Origin: Rhodothermales bacterium | Lineage (GTDB): Bacteria > Bacteroidota > Rhodothermia > Rhodothermales > UBA10348 | Direction: 5' to 3' | DNA length: 64,000 nt | NCBI GenBank assembly: GCA_017643395.1 | Contig: JAEPNP010000007.1 | Coordinates: 85,030-149,029, forward strand | Shown: piece by piece, positions 1 to 7,811 of the stretch | Numbering within the stretch: the stretch's first letter is position 1 | How the letters are laid out: every line of letters begins with the position of its first letter | Notes under the pieces: model-generated | Databases searched by the model: none | Seen by the model: the letters and a program-made list of their open reading frames with translations, nothing else | What the model was told of the DNA's origin: nothing | Program-made: the position numbers and the translations under genes

Positions 1-456
1 AAAGATCTCAAGGAACGTGATCGGGATGCGATAGAGTGGGTCGGCGTAGGTGGCCTTCATTTCCTCCATATTGCGGACTTCGGCCTCGAGCGCTGCTCCC
101 ACGACGCCGTCGGCCTCAAGCCCCGCGATAATCGAGGTGGTGTATTGCTCGATAAACGCATAGTCCGTCAGCACCAGGTAGATCTCCCACAGCAGCACAT
201 AGATCACGCTGGCGATGGCCGTGATACCCAGGCCCATGAGAAATGCGGTCCCGAAGCGAATGACGCCACCGAGCTCGTTGTCTCGATACCGTTTGACGCC
301 CATGTAGACCATGCTGAGCGCCACGGTCATGACGAGGTAGCCCAGCCACTCCAGGCCGGCGAGGTGAGTGTCTCCGGCCAGGGAGGCGGAGAGCATGGCG
401 GAGCCGATGATGATGACTCCGGAGAAGGAGCCGTAGATGAGGGCGATGCGCTTCAT
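1..456 (-). CDS. DUF4199 domain membrane protein, C-terminus off the window
   Basis: Read on the minus strand from ATG at 456, the protein begins MKRIALIYGSFSGVIIIGSA and stays open to the left edge, so about 152 residues are visible and the C-terminus is missing. Hydrophobic stretches lie near residues 5-25, 35-52 and 68-95, separated by a basic loop (KRYRDNELGG), followed by a more polar helix. This layout and the MGVKRYRDN-type loop match DUF4199 membrane proteins, which are common in Bacteroidota and have no known function. A promoter-like TATGATCC lies 22 nt before the ATG. Family assignment is from memory of the pattern; the function is unknown. Confidence 0.75.
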   Translation of the reverse strand, partial: MKRIALIYGSFSGVIIIGSAMLSASLAGDTHLAGLEWLGYLVMTVALSMVYMGVKRYRDNELGGVIRFGTAFLMGLGITAIASVIYVLLWEIYLVLTDYAFIEQYTTSIIAGLEADGVVGAALEAEVRNMEEMKATYADPLYRIPITFLEIF

Positions 457-478
457 GAGTCGTTGCGGTTAACTGCCC

Positions 479-486
479 GGATCATA
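479..486 (-). promoter_or_regulatory. Promoter-like box TATGATCC before the DUF4199 gene
   Basis: On the minus strand TATGATCC ends exactly 22 nt before the ATG at 456. It is preceded by GGAGGCC and a 7-nt gap, an arrangement also seen in the element near 17.3 kb. See the finding on the 22-nt spacing. Confidence 0.5.
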
Positions 487-516
487 CTGAACTGGCCTCC
501 CGGGGCGCGTCACCCG

Positions 517-545
517 AACGGGTGATTCGCCTGCAATCACCCGTT
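517..545. terminator. Perfect 11-bp hairpin between the LuxR-type gene and the DUF4199 gene
   Basis: AACGGGTGATT at 517-527 pairs perfectly with AATCACCCGTT at 535-545 around a 7-nt loop. It sits 4 nt past the stop of the minus-strand LuxR-type gene. There is no T-run after it on that strand, so it may be a processing or stability hairpin instead of a classical intrinsic terminator. The left arm can alternatively pair with CACCCG at 511-516. Confidence 0.5.
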
Positions 546-549
546 GGGG

Positions 550-960
550 CTATGCGATCAGGCTCAGTTCGCGGGCTCGTTCTACCGCTTGCGTGCGGCG
601 GGAGACCTCCAGCTTGCTGTACAGTCGCGCCACGTGCGTTTTGATGGTGTTGCCCGAAACGAACAGCTTGTCGGCGATCTCCGCGTTCGAGTGTCCCTTT
701 GCCAGCAGTTCGAGCACCTCGTACTCGCGCGGACTGATGCCCAGGTACTCCATGGCTTGATCGTTGCGTGTGAACTCCGTTGCTCGCCGCTTCACGAGAC
801 GACTGCCGGCCCAAATGCCGAGCGCTACGAACACGGCTGCCACCACGCCCACATACACATCAGTGGACAGTCGCCGCACGGTGTGCTGATAATCCAGCCA
901 TTGCAGCACGAATACGAGCAGGGCCGCAACTGCGGCGTAGACGAGCATCGATCGTTTCAC
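550..960 (-). CDS. Membrane-anchored LuxR-type HTH regulator
   Basis: A 136-residue protein with two predicted transmembrane helices (about residues 5-22 and 38-54) joined by a short linker to a LuxR/GerE helix-turn-helix (about 70-133; SPREYEVLELLAKG, then SNAEIADKLFVS and NTIKTHVARLYSKL). There is no receiver, PAS or other sensor domain, so the DNA-binding domain appears to be tethered directly to the membrane. It follows the 273-residue secreted protein by 27 nt on the same strand, which suggests co-transcription. The HTH call is firm; the signal it senses and its targets are unknown. Confidence 0.88.
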   Translation of the reverse strand: MKRSMLVYAAVAALLVFVLQWLDYQHTVRRLSTDVYVGVVAAVFVALGIWAGSRLVKRRATEFTRNDQAMEYLGISPREYEVLELLAKGHSNAEIADKLFVSGNTIKTHVARLYSKLEVSRRTQAVERARELSLIA

Positions 961-987
961 GCCGCAAAGGTACTGGATTCCGATGGG

Positions 988-1809
988 CTATCTGGCCACA
1001 AGCGCGAGTCGTACGAACAGGCCGCGGCCCGCATCGATCTGGCGCTCGTCGTCTCCCGTACCCCACTCGAGGGTGTTCTTCAGGGTGTATCCGACCTTGA
1101 ACTCCGCGGAGGCGATGCGTGAGACCGGAAACTGGGCTACGGGAGCAATCGTCGCCAACGTGTGATCCAGGCGCTGCATCTCGTGATCGATGTGGAACGA
1201 GGCGGTCCCGTAGTTCGCGGCAAGACCCATACGGACCTTGTTCGGGTTTCCCAGCCAGAGGTTGGCCCGCGAAGGGGCCCTGATGTCTATGTGGATTCGA
1301 TTGCGTGGGTCGGTCTTGAACTGCAGCACGGGCGCAATCGGGAGATCCAGTCTGTTGCGGTAGGTGACGCCCAGACCCCATCGCCCGTCAGACTGGTAGA
1401 TGACGGCAGTGCGCAGGTCAACGTCGGCCATGGCAAGCCGAGCCTGAAAGTCGCTGGCGATCGCCGGAGAGGCGTACAGCGTCAGCGTCCCCCCGAACGC
1501 CGGAATTTGCGCTGCCACGTCATAACGGATCTCGTGGTAATGCTGCGGGCTGTCCAGTCGCGAACGCCGGGGCCCGTCGACATCCGTGCGCAGGACCCGG
1601 TACCGCAGGGCGTGCGTGACCGTGGAGGAACCGATGCGTGTCGGCAGGGCGAACCCTGCTCGTGCAGAGAGCAGGCGGGATCCGTCCCCCGGGGCCGTGC
1701 CGGAAGGGGTGACCTGGCCCGCGAGCAGCGTGAACTGGGCGGCCGCGGGCAGGGCACTCAGGATGCTCAGGGCGCTCAGAAGCGACAGGATCTGCAGCAG
1801 GGATCTCAT
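988..1809 (-). CDS. Secreted beta-rich protein, possible outer-membrane barrel
   Basis: A 273-residue protein with a clear signal peptide (MRSLLQILSLL, hydrophobic core to ALPAAAQ). The mature part alternates polar and hydrophobic residues (for example HEIRYDVAAQIPAFGGTLTL and WGLGVTYRNRLDLPIAPVLQ), as in small outer-membrane beta-barrels. It recalls the DUF6268-type Bacteroidota barrel family, but I cannot confirm this without a profile search. It lies 27 nt upstream of the membrane-bound LuxR-type regulator and probably shares its transcript. No catalytic motif is visible. Confidence 0.7.
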   Translation of the reverse strand: MRSLLQILSLLSALSILSALPAAAQFTLLAGQVTPSGTAPGDGSRLLSARAGFALPTRIGSSTVTHALRYRVLRTDVDGPRRSRLDSPQHYHEIRYDVAAQIPAFGGTLTLYASPAIASDFQARLAMADVDLRTAVIYQSDGRWGLGVTYRNRLDLPIAPVLQFKTDPRNRIHIDIRAPSRANLWLGNPNKVRMGLAANYGTASFHIDHEMQRLDHTLATIAPVAQFPVSRIASAEFKVGYTLKNTLEWGTGDDERQIDAGRGLFVRLALVAR

Positions 1810-1887
1810 GATCGTGCGGGATTGCTGCTTTCCTACACGTCAGGCGCCGCTGAGAGGGATCAGACCGCCGGCGCTCAATCCAGGTGA

Positions 1888-2748
1888 TCAGAACTGCCGG
1901 AAGCTCTGACTGACAAAGTGCAGCACGTCTGGAAGCGAGTCTCTCCAGTATGTCCAGGTATGCCCGCCATCCCGAACGCGGAATTCGTGCCGAACCTCCC
2001 GCTTTCGCAGTGCGATGTGCAGGAGGGCATTGCCTTCGTAGAGGAAGTCGTCGTCTCCCGAGTCGATGTACCACCGCACGCTGTTGAGGTCGTCCACCGA
2101 CAGCGTGCGAGCAAGCTCCACCGCGTTGTGACGCTGCCAGTACGCATGTGCGTCCTCGTCGCTCATGCCGGCGAGTGCCTCGCCGAACTGCCGCCGGGCC
2201 TGCTCTAGCGAGGGCGGACCGACCCAGGAAGACAGAGGGCCGGCTGCCGCGAACATGTCCGGTCGATGCATCGCGAACATCAAGGAGCCTCCGCCGCCCA
2301 TGGACAGCCCTGCAACCGCCCGGTATCGTTTTTCCGACTTCACCCGGAACGCGGACTCCACGTGAGGGATGAACTCGTCAAAGAAGTAGTCTTCGTAGTT
2401 CCATTCGCCGTCCGGGTAGTTGAAGTAGCCCAGTCTGCCCGTGAAGGCATCCGGCATCGCAATTATCATGGGTGTGGCCGTGCCTTCCCGGATCGCCTTG
2501 TCCGCGATGTGCAGCACTTCGCCAAACTGTACCCATCCGGTGTGGTCATCGCCTGCGCCGTGCAGCAGGTACAGAATGGGATAGGAGCGCTCAGAGGTGT
2601 CGTAATCGGGCGGCAGGTAGACGGCGAAGTTGCGCTCGCCACCGAGAATTTCGGTGGGCATGGACAGGTTATCCATGACACGGCCTGATTGCGCGAGAGC
2701 GGGGACGGTCAGGAAAAGCGTGGCAGCCGTCAGAAGGCGGGAGGTCAT
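1888..2748 (-). CDS. Secreted esterase, alpha/beta hydrolase (putative esterase family)
   Basis: A 286-residue protein starting at ATG 2748 (MTSRLLTAATLFLTVPALAQ, a good signal peptide). The open frame extends further upstream, but that part would run into the divergent gene and lacks protein-like character. The body shows the esterase D / PF00756 pattern: YPILYLLHGAGDD for the oxyanion strand, GLSMGGGG with the nucleophilic Ser, and a likely acid/His pair in DSGDDDF and DGGHTWTYW. The predicted role is hydrolysis of an ester substrate in the periplasm or outside the cell. The substrate cannot be told. It is transcribed divergently from the serine hydrolase at 2789. Confidence 0.88.
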   Translation of the reverse strand: MTSRLLTAATLFLTVPALAQSGRVMDNLSMPTEILGGERNFAVYLPPDYDTSERSYPILYLLHGAGDDHTGWVQFGEVLHIADKAIREGTATPMIIAMPDAFTGRLGYFNYPDGEWNYEDYFFDEFIPHVESAFRVKSEKRYRAVAGLSMGGGGSLMFAMHRPDMFAAAGPLSSWVGPPSLEQARRQFGEALAGMSDEDAHAYWQRHNAVELARTLSVDDLNSVRWYIDSGDDDFLYEGNALLHIALRKREVRHEFRVRDGGHTWTYWRDSLPDVLHFVSQSFRQF

Positions 2749-2788
2749 GGTCGATGCGGTCTTGGATTGCCCCGGCATTGTAACACCC

Positions 2789-4579
2789 GTGAGGCTGAGT
2801 CGTGTACCTGTCGTGCGATTCCTCTCCCTCATGTTGATGGCTGTCGTGTCGGGGTGCCCGGTCGCTCTGGCGCAGGCGCCGGCGACACCCCCACCGTTTG
2901 CCGCACTGGCCGACTCGGTTCGGGCGCCAGGGATTGTCTGGGCGTTCGTGGCTGGCGATTCGGTCATGCTGGGCGCCTCAGGACTCGCCGATCGGGCCGC
3001 GGGCACGGCCATGTCGGCGACCGGGACACGAATACGGGTCGCCAGCGTTACGAAAGCGGTCACAGCAGCCGCTGTGGCTCGACTCGCAGTCGAGGGGCTC
3101 CTGGACCTGGACGAAGACCTGCGAGACCGATGGGACTGGCTGAACGCTGATCATCCCGTGACCTTGCGCGGCCTGCTCACGCATACGTCGGGCTTGGATG
3201 ATCCCTCGCTCGGCAACCTGGTGCGCAGTCAGACGGAGACTCTGCCCCTGGAGCGATTCCTGCGATCGCACGCGCCGCGCCAGACCACCCGGCCGGGTGC
3301 GGCGTTCAGGTACTCGAACCGGGCCTTTACCCTTGCGGGGCTCGTGATCGCCGAGGCGGTGGACCGGCCGTTCGCGGAGGCGATGGAGGACGGGGTCTTT
3401 GCTCCCCTGGAGATGCGCTCCAGTTCCGTCGGTCGTCCCGCGGATGTGGCGGCCGCGACGGGGTACACCTGTGGTGAATGTGACCCGGTAGCGCCATTCT
3501 GGGGCCAGACCGCGCCTGCGGGAGACCTGTACACCACGGCGGAGGACATGGGCCGCCTTCTGCGATTCCTGCTTGCGGAGGGGAGCTGGGCGGACACGCT
3601 TCTCGCACCACACGTCTCCGTGCATCCTGGCGTTCACGGCATGGCGCTCGGTTGGGCTCAGTCATCGGCGGGCTCCAGGGAGCTGCTGCTGCATGCTGGA
3701 GCCGGCCTGGGAACGACGGCGCTGCTTGCCCTGGATCCCGTGGCCAGGGAGGGCCTGTTTGTCGCGGTGAACGTGCAGAGCATGGCTTTGCTCGGCTCTG
3801 TGCTGGAAGCGTGGGCCGGACCAGATACGGCCCCCGACCACGTACCTGGAGCATCTGTTCCAGAGGGTGTGGGCGGCTGGTATCTGTCGGGCCGTGCTCC
3901 ACGGAGCGGTATCGAGTCGCTGCCGGCCCTGTTTCACTACGGGGTCCAGGTGACTGCTACGACCGGTGGTCTGCTGGTTGGCGGCACGCCCTACGTTGTG
4001 GTGGGGAACGATCGCTATGCGGCTGCGGATGGCGACGGCAGGCTTGCGTTCTCCCGGGACGCGGACCTGGGGCTATTGGCCCATCGGTCCGGAAGGGGAG
4101 TCGGCCATCCGGAGACGCTCATTCGGCTGCCCCGGTGGGCTGAACCGCCGGTAATGAATGAAATCCTCTCGTTCGCCGGGGGGCTGCCACTCCTGATCGC
4201 GCTCGCCTGGCCGGTGCTGGCCGCACTTGTCTGGGCGATGCGCAAGGTGGGTGTGCGCGCGCGTGCGCTGCAGTTGCGGACGTGGCTACTGTGCGTGGGC
4301 ACGGCGGCCTGTGCCCTGCCCGTGCTGTTTGTTTTCGTCGCTGGTTTCCAGCGGTTGGGGGCCACCGGCGACGTGCAGTTTGCACTCCCGTCGGCGATGC
4401 AGTGGTCGCTGGCGGCGCCCTGGCTTCTGCTTATCGTGGTGGTCCTGGGCACGTTTGCGATAGTCAAAATCGCCGGAATGGCGCTCCTCGACCGCCTGCT
4501 CCTTGGCACCTGCCTTGTATGTGGTGTCGTGCTGCTTGCGGTTTTCGCCGCGTTCGACCTGTTCGTCCTGCCCTGGTAA
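2789..4579 (+). CDS. Beta-lactamase-family serine hydrolase with four C-terminal TM helices
   Basis: The start is taken as GTG 2789, which gives a normal signal peptide (VRLSRVPVVRFLSLMLMAVV, then SGCPVALAQA); ATG 2831 is an alternative, and earlier in-frame ATGs overlap the divergent esterase. The extracytoplasmic half has the class C beta-lactamase / penicillin-binding motifs SVTK (Ser nucleophile and Lys), YSN in FRYSNRAF and HAG in LLLHAGAG. The C-terminal ~140 residues form about four transmembrane helices ending at a bare FDLFVLPW. Such proteins act as esterases, D-amino-peptidases or carboxypeptidases; the substrate is not predictable here. About 596 residues in length. Confidence 0.85.
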   Translation: MRLSRVPVVRFLSLMLMAVVSGCPVALAQAPATPPPFAALADSVRAPGIVWAFVAGDSVMLGASGLADRAAGTAMSATGTRIRVASVTKAVTAAAVARLAVEGLLDLDEDLRDRWDWLNADHPVTLRGLLTHTSGLDDPSLGNLVRSQTETLPLERFLRSHAPRQTTRPGAAFRYSNRAFTLAGLVIAEAVDRPFAEAMEDGVFAPLEMRSSSVGRPADVAAATGYTCGECDPVAPFWGQTAPAGDLYTTAEDMGRLLRFLLAEGSWADTLLAPHVSVHPGVHGMALGWAQSSAGSRELLLHAGAGLGTTALLALDPVAREGLFVAVNVQSMALLGSVLEAWAGPDTAPDHVPGASVPEGVGGWYLSGRAPRSGIESLPALFHYGVQVTATTGGLLVGGTPYVVVGNDRYAAADGDGRLAFSRDADLGLLAHRSGRGVGHPETLIRLPRWAEPPVMNEILSFAGGLPLLIALAWPVLAALVWAMRKVGVRARALQLRTWLLCVGTAACALPVLFVFVAGFQRLGATGDVQFALPSAMQWSLAAPWLLLIVVVLGTFAIVKIAGMALLDRLLLGTCLVCGVVLLAVFAAFDLFVLPW

Positions 4580-4584
4580 GCGCC

Positions 4585-5685
4585 TTACGGTGTCCAGTCG
4601 GCAGGCAGCGCATCGCACACACGCTCCCAGGACCAGTAGCCGTAGTGGGAGAGGGGCGGAGCGGACCCGTCTGCGAAGGGGACGCCATACCGATCCAGGA
4701 GCGCGATTCCTGTCGGCAGCTCCAGCCATGAGATGCGCTCCCGCGTGTTCGGCTGCTGCACGTTCACGGAGCGAAGGAAGGAGCCGTAGGCGGGGAGTGG
4801 TCGCTCGCGGCGGTAGCGCACCATCAGGGCTCCCGTAAACATGAGGCTGCGCGTGAGGTCATCGGGGTCGCCGTAGAGGACGGATGCGCCGCCGTCGCGG
4901 GCGTCGCCGAAGTTCTCGGAAACCGCGTCTCCACCTGAGGTCGTGCCGGGTTGCTGAACCAGCTCGGCGTAGAACCCCGACTCTGGAAGTGAACCCTCGA
5001 CGAGTGAGCGAAGGAAGTGTTGGCGTGAGCCGCGATAGACTCGCTCGCGCCGTTCCTGACGACTGTCGATCACCTTCTGATTTGCCGCGGGAAGATCCTC
5101 GAATTGCAGGCGCCCGGTAAAGTTGTAGAAGCGCTGGGTGCCCTGCAGCGTCATCCCGTGCACCGTGATGCGATAGCCCAAGTACGGATTGAGAATCTGG
5201 ACCGGCTCGCGGGCGCGCACGTCCAGGCGACCGCCGTTGTTCTGAATATCCAAGGCTTGCGGGTTTTCAAACTCGCAGCGTGATCCAGCGGGGGTGGTGC
5301 TGAAGAGCAGGTCCTCCACACGACCTCTCAGTCGGCGCAAGGCGCGAGGTTTGACGGCCTCGACGACGAACTCACCGAGAATGACCGGATCCTCCTCGAG
5401 CTGGATGTCCTGCGCCTCAGACAAGTCAAGTCGGGGCGTGATCGAGATGGTCTTGAGGCGAAAGCCCACCATCGAGACGACTACGACAAGCGGGCGGCGC
5501 TCCGGCAGGGTCAGCGAAAATGATCCGTCGTCTCCTACGACATCGCCCTGCTGCGTGCCGTCGATAAAGACGTGGGCACCCGGCAGAGGACTGCCGTCAG
5601 TGGCATCGCGCACGGTACCAAACAGGCTCTGACCGTTAGCGGGCAGGGCGGCAAGCAGGGCAAGCAGGAGAAGGGGAAATCGCAT
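4585..5685 (-). CDS. Secreted protein with carboxypeptidase-regulatory-like domain
   Basis: A 366-residue protein with signal peptide MRFPLLLLALLAALPANGQS, followed by a CarboxypepD_reg-like Ig fold (about 20-105; GTVRDATDGSPLPGAHVFID, DDGSFSLTLPE, VVSMVGFRLKTI). This is the same plug-preceding fold found in SusC/TonB receptors and many Bacteroidota surface proteins. The remaining ~260 residues, which include a Cys in SRCEFENPQ, are not recognised. A TAGGAG Shine-Dalgarno-like sequence precedes the ATG. It is convergent with the serine hydrolase, with stops 5 nt apart. Probably exported to the envelope; role unknown. Confidence 0.82.
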   Translation of the reverse strand: MRFPLLLLALLAALPANGQSLFGTVRDATDGSPLPGAHVFIDGTQQGDVVGDDGSFSLTLPERRPLVVVVSMVGFRLKTISITPRLDLSEAQDIQLEEDPVILGEFVVEAVKPRALRRLRGRVEDLLFSTTPAGSRCEFENPQALDIQNNGGRLDVRAREPVQILNPYLGYRITVHGMTLQGTQRFYNFTGRLQFEDLPAANQKVIDSRQERRERVYRGSRQHFLRSLVEGSLPESGFYAELVQQPGTTSGGDAVSENFGDARDGGASVLYGDPDDLTRSLMFTGALMVRYRRERPLPAYGSFLRSVNVQQPNTRERISWLELPTGIALLDRYGVPFADGSAPPLSHYGYWSWERVCDALPADWTP

Positions 5686-5767
5686 GCGCGCTCCTACGCC
5701 GATCCGAGTATTTGATCCCTCGCCTGACCGGCGGTAGCATGCGATACACCTTCCCCGTCATCGGTCC

Positions 5768-6472
5768 ATGCGCGTCATCGTCCTGTTTTTGCTGCTACTC
5801 ATCCCCGCCAGCGCGCTCGGTCAGCCCTTCGAGGGGGAAACGCTCTATCGGGTCACCACCGTGCGAGCCACGCCCGGGACCTGGCAGGACTTCATGGCGC
5901 ATTGGAAGGAGGTGATCGCGTCGTGGCCGGATGAGGTCGGTGAACGCGCGTTCTGGATGCGGCACAGCCAGGGGGACCAGTGGGACTTCCTCTTCTTCTT
6001 CCCGCTGGACGACGCCGGCGCGTGGCTTTCGTCCGCCGAACACCCCATGTGGAGCCTCGGAACCGACGATCGCGTGGCGGAGACGAGTGATCTGTTCGCC
6101 TATGGCGCTCCCGTGGGGGTCTTGCGGCCACAGGCCGAGAGCGCCGGGTTCTTCCATGTCGAGATGTTCACCGCCATCCCCGGCAGCCGCGAACGGCTTC
6201 TGGAGCAGCGGCGCATGGAGAATGCGTTTCTGGCCGGCATCGGTCGGCCGCAAAACTTCATCTTCCGCCGGCATTCGGGCGTGGCGGTCGATGCCTTCAC
6301 GCTCGGCTTCTACCGCGACATCAAGCACTTCGCCGAGAGCGCGGATGTTGACCCGGACCTCGAGGAGCGCTCGGCCAACGCAGCCGGGTTCGACGGCGTT
6401 GGCGGCATCAGCCCGCTCTTGCGAAGCCTGATCGCGCGGCACCATGACACGTTGGCCGTCGCGATTCGCTGA
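5768..6472 (+). CDS. Secreted protein with two ferredoxin-like (dimeric alpha/beta) halves
   Basis: A 234-residue protein with signal peptide MRVIVLFLLLLIPASALGQ. Two halves look alike: LYRVTTVRATPGTWQDFMAH followed later by FLFFFPLDDAGAWL, and FHVEMFTAIPGSRERLLEQR followed later by FTLGFYRDIKHFAE. Each has the strand-helix-strand pattern of NIPSNAP / antibiotic-monooxygenase-type dimeric alpha/beta-barrel domains, here apparently fused in tandem. No catalytic residue is identifiable. The fold is an inference from pattern; function unknown. The repeat array begins about 100 nt after the stop. Confidence 0.7.
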   Translation: MRVIVLFLLLLIPASALGQPFEGETLYRVTTVRATPGTWQDFMAHWKEVIASWPDEVGERAFWMRHSQGDQWDFLFFFPLDDAGAWLSSAEHPMWSLGTDDRVAETSDLFAYGAPVGVLRPQAESAGFFHVEMFTAIPGSRERLLEQRRMENAFLAGIGRPQNFIFRRHSGVAVDAFTLGFYRDIKHFAESADVDPDLEERSANAAGFDGVGGISPLLRSLIARHHDTLAVAIR

Positions 6473-7196
6473 GGGCGCGGCGTTGGGGCGGCGGTGGCCC
6501 TGGCGGTCTGGGCGGGTGCGGCCCCGCGGTCCAGGCGGGAGCGGCCCCGCGGTCGGGGCGGGAGCGCTTGTGGAATCCCGGGGGGCGGATCACACGTCGG
6601 CGCGGTTCTGGCAGGCCCACATGTGGAAACGCGGGGGTGGATTACACCTCGGCGCCGTCGTGGCGAGGGCCTTTGTGCAATCGTAGGGGCTGATTACACT
6701 TGAGCGCGGTCGGGGCGCCGGCGCTTGTGGAATCGTGGGTGCTGATTACACTTGAGCGCGGGCCAGGGCGCGGTCGCTTCTCGAATCCGGAGGTGGATCA
6801 CACGTCGGCGTGCTCCTCGCGGTCGCTTCTCGAATCCGGGGGGTGGATCACACCTCGGCGGGCTCTGCGCGGGCGCTTGTGGAAACTTGGGGCCGGATTC
6901 CGCCTCGGCGCGGTCGGGGCGGGGGCGCTTGTGGAAACATGGGGGCGGATTACACCTCGCCGCCGTCGTGGCGAGGGCCTTTGTGTAATCGTGGGGCCTG
7001 ATTACACTTGAGCGCGGGCCAGGGCGCCGGCGCTTGTGGAATCGTGGGGCTTGATTACACTTGAACGCGTGCCGCTGCGGTCCGGGCGGTCCGGCCGTGC
7101 CGCGGCGGCCGCGCGCACGCGTGAGCTCAGCCGCCCGCTCGCTCCGGCCGCGCCGACGGCAGGCGCAGTCCGCGCCGAACCCCGCCCGCCGACACG
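6473..7196. other. Long intergenic region holding the 52-bp array
   Basis: There is no credible gene here. 6473-6567 is very GC-rich with small repeats of GCGGCCCCGCGGTC. 6568-7085 is a tandem array, described separately. 7086-7196 is GC-rich sequence up to the stop of the TRIC-type gene. Open frames in the array exist only because stop codons are rare at this base composition; they shift frame from unit to unit. Confidence 0.8.
6568..7085. repeat. Tandem array of ten ~52-bp units, each with an inverted repeat
   Basis: Units start with TTGTGGAATC or a variant at 6568, 6621, 6673, 6725, 6778, 6827, 6877, 6929, 6981 and 7034, so spacings are 49-53 and mostly 52-53. Each unit holds GTGnAATC, 7-9 nt, then GATTnCAC, an imperfect inverted repeat that becomes perfect at 6983-7007 (GTGTAATC and GATTACAC). 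A GC-rich filler of CGGCGCGGTCGGGGCG type follows. Units 2-3-4 are closely matched by units 8-9-10, so there is also a higher-order duplication of about 156 bp. Both spacer and core are conserved, unlike a CRISPR. Confidence 0.88.
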
Positions 7197-7811
7197 CTAC
7201 TCGCTCAGTTCGGGCGCGGTAGGCAGGCTGATGTTGCGGGCCATGGCCCAGAAACGCAGACCGGTGGTAGTACCTGCCGTCAGCAAGACCCGCATGGGTT
7301 CGATGATTTCGATCCCCGCCAGCGCCCAGTAGACGAGCCCGCCGAGTAAGGCGGCCGTGGCGTAAAAGCCGCCCTTGATGACAGCGGGGACCTCACGGAC
7401 CAGCAGGTCGCGCACGACGCCGCCCCCGGTCGCGGTCAAGGCCGCCATCATCATGATGCCGATGGGGCCAAGCCCGAAGACGTGCCCTTTGGCGGCCCCG
7501 ATGGCCGCGAAAACGCCCAGACCAATCGCGTCGGCTACCAGCACGCGATTCCACCGTCTCGCTAATGGTGGCGCCGATCGAAATACGATGGCACCTGTGA
7601 CTACACAGACGATGAGATAGAGCTCGTCCTGGAAGACGGCGGGGGGCGTGGCACCCAGCATCATGTCCCGGATGATGCCACCACCGACCCCGGTGGCCGT
7701 GGCGAGCACCATGAAGCCGAGGAAGTCAAGTTGATGCCGATTGGCCTGCAAGGCCCCGGATGCGGCAAATACCACCGTGCCGGCGATATCCACGAGATAG
7801 AGCAGATCCAT
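7197..7811 (-). CDS. TRIC/YicG-type (UPF0126) membrane protein, predicted cation channel
   Basis: A 204-residue, very hydrophobic protein with about seven transmembrane helices and the two internal glycine-rich signatures of the family, GVGGGIIRDMMLG near residue 41 and TGGGVVRDLLVRE near 127. Bacterial homologues form trimeric, monovalent-cation-selective channels. Its ATG overlaps the TGA of the upstream lysR gene (TGATG), so translation is probably coupled and the regulator may control it. The length is normal for the family. It ends just before the 52-bp array. Confidence 0.92.
   Translation of the reverse strand: MDLLYLVDIAGTVVFAASGALQANRHQLDFLGFMVLATATGVGGGIIRDMMLGATPPAVFQDELYLIVCVVTGAIVFRSAPPLARRWNRVLVADAIGLGVFAAIGAAKGHVFGLGPIGIMMMAALTATGGGVVRDLLVREVPAVIKGGFYATAALLGGLVYWALAGIEIIEPMRVLLTAGTTTGLRFWAMARNISLPTAPELSE

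Noticed and set aside
6778..6845. tRNA-like T-arm (CTTCTCGAATCCGG)
   Set aside because: The TTCGAATC-like words recur with the array period and there is no acceptor or anticodon stem around them.
6568..7085. CRISPR array
   Set aside because: Filler sequences between the cores are similar to one another, the core itself varies from unit to unit, and no cas gene is present in the window.
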